Shown in pieces: positions 44,275 through 51,022 of a stretch of DNA of 64,000 nt; position 1 is the stretch's first letter; each line of letters starts with the position of its first letter. The position numbers and the translations under genes were made by a program. The stretch is from Hippopus hippopus. Taxonomy: Eukaryota > Mollusca > Bivalvia > Cardiida > Cardiidae. The notes under the pieces were generated by a model, which worked only from the letters and a program-made list of their open reading frames with translations, was not told the origin of the DNA and searched no databases. Location: assembly GCA_946811185.2 (NCBI GenBank), contig OX328104.1:53986505-54050504 (forward strand), read 5' to 3'.

Positions 44275-45198
44275 TTATAATGAAGACATTAAATTTTTAT
44301 AGGAGTGCGAATTTATAACACCTTGTCTTTTTAATTCATCACAAATACTTACTAACTCATTTCTTACACCTGTATTACCTGCTTCTTTACTTGCCATCAA
44401 CAGACCTAGTCTTTCTACTAATGCGTTAGGGTCAGATGGGATAACAATTCCTTTTCCAGATGTTCCCATATCATACCAAAAGTTGGAAAGCATGTTTTTC
44501 CATTTATATGATTTACCACTTTTTGGAGATTTAGATTTTGGGTTATTATTACGATAGAGGGTATTGCTGTTTACCATTATCTCATTGTAATTTTTAAAAT
44601 CCTCATCATTATAAATATTTTCGTCTGGTTTTCTAGATACGATTAATTCCCATAAACCAGGGGTACCCTCATAATAATCATCACCAACTAAAATATCATC
44701 GTCTAAAATACCAACTGGTGTGTTGCCAATATAAAATCTACCATTTTTGTCATATAACCCATACGTTGTATCAGCTTCAGACTTAGTAGCAAACTTTCTT
44801 AGGTACTTCTCCGCGAGTGGTCCAACAAAAACTGGATATTCTTCTACTCCTGCTTCTGTTTCTGCTGTTCTCAAATCTTTTATAGCCTGCTTAAGCTGTT
44901 CAACTTCATCTTCTTCTGGTTTTCCATAAGCTGTGATAGATGGAAATGCTGGAAAAGTAATAGCTTCTGGTAATTTTTCTACACCTTCTTTAATAGGTTT
45001 AAGCCCCTCTGTAATCTCCTTTGTTGTAGCTTTTTGCGTTTCTGTAATAGGTCTAAAAAACTTTGACAAATCGGTTTGAAGTTGTTGTTCACCTGTTCTC
45101 TCTGCTAGTAGATTATCTCGAATCTTTTTTTTCGTTTCGAGATACTCTTTTACAATTAAGTCTCTTTTTGCAGGGTCAGTTATTTTTAGAAATGACAT
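44275..45198 (-). CDS. Conserved-looking Polinton structural protein, function unknown (307 aa)
   Basis: Function unknown. Residues 8-50 are strongly helical and charged (coiled-coil candidate), 52-80 continue as a lysine/glutamate helix, and 85-95 are proline- and aromatic-rich. The middle contains an ordered-looking stretch (TTYGLYDKNGRFYIGNTPVG, about 145-164) and a YEGTPGLWELIVS motif near 179-191. A basic, serine-rich linker (about 222-232) precedes a helical C-terminus. No cysteine clusters, catalytic signature or membrane segment. The gene starts after a 12-bp tandem-repeat and hairpin region, unlike its neighbours with a plain TATAAA box, so it may head its own transcription unit. A coiled-coil scaffold or minor capsid role is a guess. 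Confidence 0.8.
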   Translation of the reverse strand: MSFLKITDPAKRDLIVKEYLETKKKIRDNLLAERTGEQQLQTDLSKFFRPITETQKATTKEITEGLKPIKEGVEKLPEAITFPAFPSITAYGKPEEDEVEQLKQAIKDLRTAETEAGVEEYPVFVGPLAEKYLRKFATKSEADTTYGLYDKNGRFYIGNTPVGILDDDILVGDDYYEGTPGLWELIVSRKPDENIYNDEDFKNYNEIMVNSNTLYRNNNPKSKSPKSGKSYKWKNMLSNFWYDMGTSGKGIVIPSDPNALVERLGLLMASKEAGNTGVRNELVSICDELKRQGVINSHSYKNLMSSL

Positions 45199-45228
45199 TT
45201 TTAATTAGCAACATATTTTTTTTAACGC

Positions 45229-45288
45229 AGATTTTATCATAGATTTTATCGTAGATTTTATCATAGTTTTTAACGTAGATTTTAATAT
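45229..45288. repeat. Five 12-bp tandem repeats upstream of the 307-aa gene
   Basis: Five consecutive 12-mers of the form AGATTTTATCAT, with small changes. They lie just upstream of a leftward start codon and abut a hairpin (45284-45322). Regular spacing of about one helical turn suggests a protein-binding array, but this is not proven. Confidence 0.7.
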
Positions 45289-45322
45289 ATAAGAACATAT
45301 ATATAAAATGTTCTTATATATT
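45284..45322. terminator. Intergenic hairpin (15-bp stem)
   Basis: Arms 45284-45298 and 45308-45322 are perfectly complementary around a 9-base AT loop. It lies between the membrane-protein gene end and the tandem repeats. Confidence 0.45.
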
Positions 45323-45402
45323 TATTCATCATCATTATCCCCTATTTCGCATTGACATTTACATCTAAAACTAGGTAGCTTAAAAGGGAAGCTTTCCATC
45401 AT
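45322..45402 (-). CDS. Possible micro-ORF with Cys cluster (26 aa)
   Basis: An ATG-started frame whose front overlaps the end of the neighbouring 225-aa gene. It encodes a short peptide with a CKCQC cluster (residues 14-18) and an acidic tail GDNDDE. It ends inside the intergenic hairpin. It could be a real small peptide, a frame-shifted tail of the upstream protein, or chance. Confidence 0.22.
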   Translation of the reverse strand: MMESFPFKLPSFRCKCQCEIGDNDDE

Positions 45403-46057
45403 GATTTTTTTCAACGAGCCTCCGAAAGGAATTTCTCGCTTCTTCCCTCCCCCTCTCAATCAAACTTTCCTTTTCTTCGAGCGTTACTTTCTTCTTAAAG
45501 TTAGTTCTTATTTCATTCTTCATTTCTTCGTATTTATTCATTTCATCCATTATCAACCTAAACTCATAATCAGATATAAGATTATCCAACAAAGCTCTTG
45601 ATACATGATTGTCTATAGTATTAAGCTTAGCAGCGGCAAGAGTTTGTATTTTTAGGTGTTTCTCAGCTTTACTAGTAGTTTTCCTAACAAATACTTTACT
45701 AACCAATGAAGAAAGACCAATTACACCAGCAGCAGATTCCAAACCAACAGCAATAGGTGCCGCTACAACAGTTGAAAGCAAAATAACACCTGCACCACCT
45801 AACGCTAATGAAACAACAACCAATGCACCTTCAACATTATCAACTGTTTTAGCTATCCTACTATATTTCTTATTTAATCTTTCCCTCTCAGTTATTTCCT
45901 TTTTAAGAAAATCTAAAGCCTCAGATATTCTTTTAAGTCTATAAGATTGACCATTATCCATTGTTCCCATTTCAATAGGTGGAGCGCTTGCGGTACCTGG
46001 TTCTTTGGGGAATATAGGATATATTTTATTAGGGTGTTTCTGATCTGTATCTTCCAT
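45380..46057 (-). CDS. Two-segment membrane protein of the virion block (225 aa)
   Basis: Likely membrane-inserted. After a proline-rich N-terminus (1-35) and a charged coiled-coil-like stretch (40-72), residues 76-97 (GALVVVSLALGGAGVILLST) and 98-120 form a long hydrophobic hairpin rich in Gly, Ala and Val. The C-terminal 95 residues are hydrophilic and helical. Such glycine-rich hairpins occur in viral membrane-active or internal-membrane proteins; I cannot assign a family. The start is preceded by TTATAAA. No signal peptide. Its neighbours are the two dUTPase-fold genes upstream and the 307-aa gene downstream. Confidence 0.8.
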   Translation of the reverse strand: MEDTDQKHPNKIYPIFPKEPGTASAPPIEMGTMDNGQSYRLKRISEALDFLKKEITERERLNKKYSRIAKTVDNVEGALVVVSLALGGAGVILLSTVVAAPIAVGLESAAGVIGLSSLVSKVFVRKTTSKAEKHLKIQTLAAAKLNTIDNHVSRALLDNLISDYEFRLIMDEMNKYEEMKNEIRTNFKKKVTLEEKESLIERGREEARNSFRRLVEKNHDGKLPF

Positions 46058-46080
46058 TTTATAAAATATAATATTTTTTT

Positions 46081-46458
46081 TTATGGCAAATATTTTAGAT
46101 AGCAGAATAACTCTCCCCCAGGTATTTCGATTGGTTTTTGTGAGAAATTATAAATGTAGACTAAGATATCATTAACATCATTATCAAGATGTATACCATT
46201 AAAAATGGTTAAACTATCTTTCCATTTATTACTAATAGATATCACTACAACTCCTCGTGTAGCTACATAACCAAATCCTAACGAAACTCTTATACCATTA
46301 TTAGGAGGAATCTGGATAGTTAGTTGCGAGTATATTTTCCATTTTAGAGAATCTTGCTTTAAGGGAGGATATTTTACTTCATTTAAATGAGGTTTCCAAA
46401 ATATAGTTTTATGTTGGGTAGTAATATTAGGTTTCATACCAAATTTATGAATATCCAT
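46081..46458 (-). CDS. dUTPase-fold protein 1, probably non-catalytic (125 aa)
   Basis: Residues 45-123 follow the order of a trimeric dUTPase beta-barrel: a strand at LTIQIPP, then RVSLGFGYVATRGVVV in the place of motif 1, and GIHLDNDVND at 88-97 in the place of motif 3 (family form G-V/I-I-D-x-D-Y-x-G). A hydrophobic strand and a turn with PGGELF follow. The motif 2 PRSS-type loop and the glycine-rich P-loop of motif 5 are not evident, so activity is unlikely. Non-catalytic dUTPase derivatives occur as host-interaction proteins in adenoviruses and herpesviruses. The gene has a paralogous-looking neighbour directly upstream. The fold call is by eye. Confidence 0.6.
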   Translation of the reverse strand: MDIHKFGMKPNITTQHKTIFWKPHLNEVKYPPLKQDSLKWKIYSQLTIQIPPNNGIRVSLGFGYVATRGVVVISISNKWKDSLTIFNGIHLDNDVNDILVYIYNFSQKPIEIPGGELFCYLKYLP

Positions 46459-46474
46459 TTTTTTATTTATTATA

Positions 46475-46494
46475 AATAATATTTAAATATTATT
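46475..46494. other. 20-bp perfect AT palindrome between the dUTPase-fold genes
   Basis: AATAATATTTAAATATTATT reads the same on both strands. It lies in the 53-bp gap between the two leftward genes and could be part of a promoter or transcript end. Confidence 0.45.
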
Positions 46495-46511
46495 ATTTAT
46501 AATATTACGCA

Positions 46512-46922
46512 TTAAAAATGTCCCCTCCTTTGAGCATCAATATATATGTGGTCATTACATACAACGTAAAATAATAGTTCATTTTTTGCAATAGTAATCT
46601 TTTTATTAGAATTATTGTTTTTCATTAATACGAATATATCTTCAAGCATTAAAGGGTCCTCAATCTTGTGTGTTACACCTTGTAAAAATAAAGTATTATT
46701 AAGTAAAGCTTTAACTTCTTTATGAAATTTTAAAACATAACTAAGACCAAGCTGCAACCTTACAGTTTTTTTAGGTTCTAGTACTATTTCATGTTGTGAA
46801 TATACCTCCCATAAATTATCTCTAATTTGTATAGGCGGATGTTCAAAATTTTTAAAAGGAATCCATATTATTTCTTTATAATCTTCATTTCTTTTGTAAT
46901 CAAATCTACGCCCACATAACAT
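46512..46922 (-). CDS. dUTPase-fold protein 2, probably non-catalytic (136 aa)
   Basis: Second member of a tandem pair. Residues 40-121 parallel the neighbour: YSQHEIVLEP aligns with YSQLTIQIPP, RLQLGLSYVL with RVSLGFGYVA, and a final strand ITIAKNELLFY with IEIPGGELFCY. Both proteins also begin with a short segment followed by an aromatic, proline-rich stretch (IWIPFKNFEHPP; FWKPHLNEVKYPP). This suggests duplication and divergence of one ancestral gene. The dUTPase catalytic motifs are not preserved. The start lies in an A-rich context (TTTAAAAAAATG). A host-facing or minor structural role is possible. Confidence 0.58.
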   Translation of the reverse strand: MLCGRRFDYKRNEDYKEIIWIPFKNFEHPPIQIRDNLWEVYSQHEIVLEPKKTVRLQLGLSYVLKFHKEVKALLNNTLFLQGVTHKIEDPLMLEDIFVLMKNNNSNKKITIAKNELLFYVVCNDHIYIDAQRRGHF

Positions 46923-46962
46923 TTTTTTAAATTACTATTTTTTCTTATATTAAAAAATTTCT

Positions 46963-47547
46963 TTATAATATAGCCCCTAAGATAGGGATATTAGCAAATG
47001 GACTATTAGGTCCAAGTAAAAGTCCTTTTCCATCATACATTTTCCCTCCTTGCTTTAAATACAACCCATCACCAACGGAATCTAATCCTTTACCTTTGTA
47101 TGGTTTTAAGTATAATCCACTTCCATCAGTTTCAACTTGACAAACACATCCTCCTTTTTTAAGGTAAAGACCTGACCCCATAGCTTTTTGAACACCTGTT
47201 TGAGCTAATCCAGAAAGAGCACCAACACCTAAAGCTGGTAAAACGGTTTTTGCAAGCATCGGTAAAGCCCTAGCAGCCAACCCAGCTAACATTCCGAGGA
47301 AACCCCCTTCTATTTTCATGTTATGTTTAAGTTGTTTCGTAGTCATTCTAATAGTTATACCCACACCATCCTCATAGGCTTTAGCTATTTTCTTCGCTTG
47401 CGAATTGGTAATTGCTAAAACATCGTTACCTCGTAAATCTTCATGACCTAAACGAATACTTACTGGGCAACTAGCTTTAACAGCATGTTGAAGTTTTTGC
47501 TTTTGCCCTTCAGATATATTTACTTTAACATTAGTGTAACTTGTCAT
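46963..47547 (-). CDS. Core-like virion protein with cleavage site and GLYLK repeats (194 aa)
   Basis: Probably a DNA-condensing or minor capsid protein. Residues 1-75 form a charged domain ending in a lysine/histidine-rich segment. IEGG-F at 79-83 fits the adenain consensus (I)XGG-X. After it, FLGMLAGLAARALPMLAKTV is a hydrophobic amphipathic helix, then a Gly/Ala-rich stretch. The C-terminal 75 residues carry three GLYLK motifs (about 126, 144, 161) and a variant GLLLG (about 174) in glycine/lysine linkers, plus CVC at about 134. The repeats may be protein-protein docking motifs. The start is preceded by TATATAAAA; the penton-like gene lies just upstream. Confidence 0.75.
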   Translation of the reverse strand: MTSYTNVKVNISEGQKQKLQHAVKASCPVSIRLGHEDLRGNDVLAITNSQAKKIAKAYEDGVGITIRMTTKQLKHNMKIEGGFLGMLAGLAARALPMLAKTVLPALGVGALSGLAQTGVQKAMGSGLYLKKGGCVCQVETDGSGLYLKPYKGKGLDSVGDGLYLKQGGKMYDGKGLLLGPNSPFANIPILGAIL

Positions 47548-47575
47548 TTTATATACGATTATTTTTTTATTTAGC

Positions 47576-48349
47576 TCATCTCGCTTCTCTAATATGAAAC
47601 CTAATCGTTAAATTTTCGCCTCTAAGATTTAGTAAATTACCATCTTGGTCAGTAATATTTACATCTAGGCTATGTATTTCATCTAACGTTATTGGTAAGT
47701 ATACTAAATTAACTGGTGACTCAATTATCTTATATCCAGGTGCAACATCTGGGAAAAAAGAGTAAATAGTATTTCTTGTTGAACTATTAACGTAACTTCC
47801 CGAAATAATATCTATGTTAACGAGTAAACTATTTATGCTAAGAATGTTCACTACATTCTCTGACTCATGAAATCCTTGCGAATATTTAGCTCGAGTAAAT
47901 CCTAATACTTTAGCGATGGAACCTGGTTGATTAAAATCTACTTGATAACTATCATCAATAATAAGAACAGACTTTAGGGTATTAGTGTTCGCAGAAAAGT
48001 TAATAGGGTACTCTTCATTAACTCTATCGTAATGACCATTTTTTCTCATTTTCTGACGAATCGTATCATTAATGTCAACGAGGTCGTAACTTCCTTCAGG
48101 TATTTTTATTTTAACCCATGTGTTGCCATTGTCTGGAGAATAAACGAATGTGCCGTTCGTTTCATCAATGTTTGGAAAAGAGTAGTAAGTTTCAAGGTTT
48201 ACCATAGCTATTTCGTATTCTTTATCCTTTTCCAATTGAATTGGTGGATTAAACCTTGTTCTAAAACTTGTTTTGTTGTCGCTTACTATGATTTGAAGCG
48301 ATGTTTTGTTGCTCGTATTTTTAACAATTTGTTCTAAAAGTTTTTCCAT
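47576..48349 (-). CDS. Penton-like minor capsid protein (257 aa)
   Basis: Likely the single jelly-roll protein closing capsid vertices. It is beta-rich, lacks Cys clusters and membrane segments, and has an N-terminal strand series (SLQIIVSDNKTSFRTRFNPP, 17-36). The C-terminal half has features I associate with Polinton penton proteins: NSLLVNIDIISGSYVN, YSFFPDVAPGYKI and LRGENLTIRFHIRE. The length is usual for this family. The ATG is preceded by TTATAAA. It lies between the packaging ATPase and the core-like protein, in the same direction. Identification rests on recognition and context; a jelly-roll structure prediction would confirm it. Confidence 0.75.
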   Translation of the reverse strand: MEKLLEQIVKNTSNKTSLQIIVSDNKTSFRTRFNPPIQLEKDKEYEIAMVNLETYYSFPNIDETNGTFVYSPDNGNTWVKIKIPEGSYDLVDINDTIRQKMRKNGHYDRVNEEYPINFSANTNTLKSVLIIDDSYQVDFNQPGSIAKVLGFTRAKYSQGFHESENVVNILSINSLLVNIDIISGSYVNSSTRNTIYSFFPDVAPGYKIIESPVNLVYLPITLDEIHSLDVNITDQDGNLLNLRGENLTIRFHIREAR

Positions 48350-48370
48350 TTTATAATATTTAAATATTTT

Positions 48371-49153
48371 TTATACTGGTTTAGGTATGTAGAAGTTATC
48401 AAAACCACTTCTATACTTTCCATCATTTTTTTTACTGGATAAGTCGATGATAGCAAAACCATGTGGTCTTTCCCATGCCTCTCGACAAAACTTTCTAAAC
48501 TCATCCTTAGGCATATCATCACCTACATGATCGCTATAAATATGATTAACGCTTTTTGTATTTTGTGGAAAAAGGCAAATAAAATTAGCGTTTTCTCTAA
48601 TAGTTTGTCTCGGTAGCTTAAAATAATTCTGGGCGAGGTAAAAGCAGTCAACATTACTATGCCTTCCTCGAGTGTAGTAACACTCACATTTATTTTGCTT
48701 TTCTAAAAGTATATCATCGAAAATCATTAAATTTTTATTTCCTGAGTTTAACTCTCTTGGGTCAGGTACATCACTACCATTTTCAAAGAAGTTGCAATTT
48801 ATATCCGATTTGTCTTTAATCGTTTTAGCCCATTCTTCAACTAAAACCGATGGTGAAGCGTCTGTTTTTTGTATTTCATCACGCATGTTAAACAATCTTA
48901 AGATATGTTCTTTTGGTAGTTTTTCTTCAAAAGCCTTTTTTAGTATTTTGTATTCCGGTTGAAAAAGACTTTTTCCAAAAACACTTAAATCGTTGTAGTC
49001 AAGCCATCCCGGTCTGAGTAAAAGGTTTAACAATAAAGTAGTTTTACCACATCCTGATTTACCTACAATTAAACCCCTAATACTTCCCGGTAAAAGGGGG
49101 TGATTAAATTTCTTTGGTACTACTTCATTCCATGATAAGTTCATAATATCCAT
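48371..49153 (-). CDS. Genome-packaging ATPase (FtsK/HerA type)
   Basis: Pumps the genome into the capsid by family analogy. Walker A is GKSGCGKT at 31-38 and Walker B is NLMIFDD at 141-147 with a double aspartate. An RGRH stretch at 162-165 may supply the arginine finger. FYLAQNYFKLPR at 171-182 matches the post-Walker-B sensor region of A32-type ATPases. 260 aa is the usual size. The gene is the first of the long leftward block and is separated by 40 bp from the divergent rightward block. All key residues are present. No frame damage. Confidence 0.95.
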   Translation of the reverse strand: MDIMNLSWNEVVPKKFNHPLLPGSIRGLIVGKSGCGKTTLLLNLLLRPGWLDYNDLSVFGKSLFQPEYKILKKAFEEKLPKEHILRLFNMRDEIQKTDASPSVLVEEWAKTIKDKSDINCNFFENGSDVPDPRELNSGNKNLMIFDDILLEKQNKCECYYTRGRHSNVDCFYLAQNYFKLPRQTIRENANFICLFPQNTKSVNHIYSDHVGDDMPKDEFRKFCREAWERPHGFAIIDLSSKKNDGKYRSGFDNFYIPKPV

Positions 49154-49193
49154 TTTTTATTTAAATACTTTTATTTTTTATATATAAAACAAG
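49154..49193. promoter_or_regulatory. Divergent promoter between the leftward and rightward gene blocks
   Basis: Only 40 bp separate the ATPase ATG (leftward) from the zinc-ribbon ATG (rightward). On the plus strand TATATAAAA stands 6 bases before the rightward ATG; on the minus strand ATTTAAATAAAAA precedes the leftward ATG. It is the only place where the two large blocks diverge. Confidence 0.65.
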
Positions 49194-49349
49194 ATGTATT
49201 GCGTTAAATGTAAAAAACATACAGATACGAATAATATAAAATATTCTGTTTCTAAAAATGGTAGAAATATGATGCAGGGGAAATGTGTTATTTGTGGAAT
49301 AACTAAATCACAATTTATAAAAAAAAAACCTCCGGGAGTAGTATATTAA
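49194..49349 (+). CDS. Zinc-ribbon miniprotein (51 aa)
   Basis: A very short but convincing frame with two CxxC knuckles, CVKC at 3-6 and CVIC at 31-34, separated by a basic linker containing SKNGRNMMQGK. This is a four-cysteine zinc ribbon. The C-terminus is basic (KSQFIKKK). It has its own TATATAAAA box 6 bases upstream. It is the first gene of the rightward block, directly before the phospholipase frame, so co-transcription is likely. A nucleic-acid-binding or transcription role is the likeliest function, unproven. Confidence 0.75.
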   Translation: MYCVKCKKHTDTNNIKYSVSKNGRNMMQGKCVICGITKSQFIKKKPPGVVY

Positions 49350-49378
49350 ACAAATTTATAAATAATTTACCCGTTGAA

Positions 49379-49687
49379 ATGCATCTACCAGGGCACAACT
49401 TTACGGGACCAGGTACCAAACTAAATAAAAGACTTAATCCAGATTTAACACCGAAGGAATGGAGTAAACCTATAAACCGTGTTGATAAAGCCGCTTATAA
49501 TCATGATGTTTGCTATCTTCAACACAATGATACTGCTACAAGAAACGCAGTGTGTGATAAGAATATGTTAACGGAGTTAGAAGGTATTTACAATCCTAGT
49601 ATTAGAGAAAAAATGGAAAGAGGTTTGGTAAGTAGACTCATTGGAACGAAAATGAAATTTGGAATGGGAGTAAAAAAAAAAATTTAG
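49379..49687 (+). CDS. Phospholipase A2-like domain protein, frame ends at A-run (102 aa)
   Basis: Resembles the parvovirus-type secreted phospholipase A2 domain used to breach endosomal membranes. The calcium-loop motif HNFTGPGT is at 6-13, and the catalytic helix DKAAYNHDVCY at 37-47 carries the His-Asp pair. No signal peptide. The frame terminates five residues after entering an 11-A run (49672-49682). The integrase frame, which has no ATG of its own upstream of its first catalytic residue, continues in the -1 frame across the same run. So this is probably the N-terminal part of a larger phospholipase-integrase polyprotein, made by -1 frameshifting or split by loss of one A. No ATG precedes this start in frame after the last stop. 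Confidence 0.85.
   Translation: MHLPGHNFTGPGTKLNKRLNPDLTPKEWSKPINRVDKAAYNHDVCYLQHNDTATRNAVCDKNMLTELEGIYNPSIREKMERGLVSRLIGTKMKFGMGVKKKI
49672..49682 (+). other. 11-A slippery run joining phospholipase and integrase frames
   Basis: The A-run begins after GGAGT. In the phospholipase frame it leads to ATT TAG at 49682-49687; in the -1 frame it leads into the integrase N-terminus. It is either a programmed frameshift site, a one-base deletion, or a homopolymer sequencing error. Confidence 0.75.
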
Positions 49688-50580
49688 CTGAAGAATTACA
49701 TAAACCCGTAAAAAGAAATTTTAAGAAAAGGAGAGTTAGAGTAAACGGTATAGATAGGATATGGGCTGCGGATTTAGTAGACATGCAAGCATTTTCTAAG
49801 CTTAATCGTGGTGTTAAATACCTTCTCGCTGTCATTGATATCTTTTCTAAATATGGGTATCTGGTGCCATTAAAAGATAAAACAGGAAAATCTGTTGCTA
49901 TAGCATTAAAAAATATTTTTAAGGAGAGAAAACCTGAAAAAATGTGGGTAGATAAGGGTAAAGAGTTTTATAACAAAGATGTAAAAGACTTGGTTGAATT
50001 ATATTCTACCGAAAATGAGGAAAAATCTAGTGTGGTTGAGAGATGGATTAGAACAATGAAAGAAAAAATGTGGAAGTATTTCTCCGCTAACTCTACAAAC
50101 GTTTACATTAATGTGCTACCGGATTTAGTTAAAGAATATAATAGCACGAGACATTCATCTATTAAGATGGCCCCGGTAAACGCTAGTAAAAAAGAAAATG
50201 AAACGAGAGTTTGGAGAAATCTTTACCCCGATAATCTTGAAATAAGAGACTCTAATCCTAATTTCTCTGTTGGAGACAAAGTAAGGATAACTAAAAAGAA
50301 AAAGACTTTTGAGAAAGGTTATACAACAAGATGGACTGAGGAGGTTTTTACAGTTTCTGAGGTTAAACATACATCACCTATAACATATAAAATTAAAGAT
50401 TTTAATGGAGAAGAAATACAAGGTACCTTTTATGAACCTGAACTGCAGAAAACTAGTCAAGAGGTGTATAGGATAGAAAAGGTTATTAAAAAAGGAAAAA
50501 AGAAATCTCTCGTAAAGTGGAAAGGTTATCCCGATGAATTTAATTCGTGGGTTGACAATAAAGATATTAGAAATATTTAA
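49684..50580 (+). CDS. int: Retroviral-type DDE integrase with C-terminal chromodomain
   Basis: Catalyses insertion of the element. The first ATG in frame is at 49783, but the conserved segment begins upstream: WAADLVD, holding the first catalytic Asp (codon 49771-49773), lies before that ATG. The frame is open from 49636 without any ATG. The protein must therefore come from a fusion with the preceding phospholipase frame or from a disrupted gene. Counting from 49783, the second catalytic Asp is D57 (WVDKGKEF) and the Glu is E86 (VVERW). That is 28 residues between, shorter than the usual 35. Residues 228-265 form a chromodomain (YRIEKVIKKG...LVKWKGYP...SWV), which may target chromatin. 49684 is the first codon past the A-run and is not a start. 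Confidence 0.93.
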   Translation, partial: LAEELHKPVKRNFKKRRVRVNGIDRIWAADLVDMQAFSKLNRGVKYLLAVIDIFSKYGYLVPLKDKTGKSVAIALKNIFKERKPEKMWVDKGKEFYNKDVKDLVELYSTENEEKSSVVERWIRTMKEKMWKYFSANSTNVYINVLPDLVKEYNSTRHSSIKMAPVNASKKENETRVWRNLYPDNLEIRDSNPNFSVGDKVRITKKKKTFEKGYTTRWTEEVFTVSEVKHTSPITYKIKDFNGEEIQGTFYEPELQKTSQEVYRIEKVIKKGKKKSLVKWKGYPDEFNSWVDNKDIRNI

Positions 50581-50591
50581 CTATAAAAAAA

Positions 50592-51008
50592 ATGACAAAT
50601 ATTTCGATTGAAAACGTAATTTTACCGAATAAACCGTTAACCAATTTCGAATTAGAGGATGCCGTTAAAAAATTAAAGATTCCTTATTTTAGAGGAGTTT
50701 TTTTACTAGACTCACTACCGAGAAAACCGAGTAAAAAAGAATGTGGTATAGTAAACTTTGATAAAAGTGATGGACCTGGTACACATTGGGTCGCTTGGTA
50801 TAAAAATGGTAAAATTAAAATTTATTTCGATAGTTATGGTATACAACCGCCTCTTGAAATTCGAGATTATTTAAAAAGTCCAATACAGTACAATACTGAC
50901 CAATTACAACAAGCTGGGCAAGTATTTTGCGGTCATTTATGTTTATACATTCTAAAAGAGTTATCTAGAGGTAATCGGTTCCAAAATGTTTTAAATAAAC
51001 TTTTTTAA
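50592..51008 (+). CDS. Adenain-like maturation cysteine protease (138 aa)
   Basis: Cleaves virion precursors in adenovirus-related systems. The triad is visible: His65 in GTHWVAWY, Asp80 in IYFDSYG and Cys113 in VFCGHLC. Gln106 lies seven residues before the cysteine, as in adenain (Gln115/Cys122). The protein is shorter than adenain (about 200 aa) but usual for Polinton proteases. The ATG follows CTATAAAAAAA, 11 bases after the integrase stop. Likely substrates with XGG-X sites are encoded at 43871-44269 and 46963-47547. Frame intact. Confidence 0.93.
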   Translation: MTNISIENVILPNKPLTNFELEDAVKKLKIPYFRGVFLLDSLPRKPSKKECGIVNFDKSDGPGTHWVAWYKNGKIKIYFDSYGIQPPLEIRDYLKSPIQYNTDQLQQAGQVFCGHLCLYILKELSRGNRFQNVLNKLF

Positions 51009-51022
51009 CGCTATATAAAAAA

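Noticed and set aside
43956..44318. Hydrophobic plus-strand frame opposite the 132-aa virion gene
   Set aside because: Antisense of an alanine/lysine-rich gene gives Phe/Leu/Ala-rich translation by codon complementarity.
45229..45322. CRISPR-like array
   Set aside because: The 12-bp units are contiguous with no unique spacers; it is a plain tandem repeat.
48032..48337. Plus-strand frame inside the penton-like gene
   Set aside because: Antisense shadow; no start context or motif of its own.
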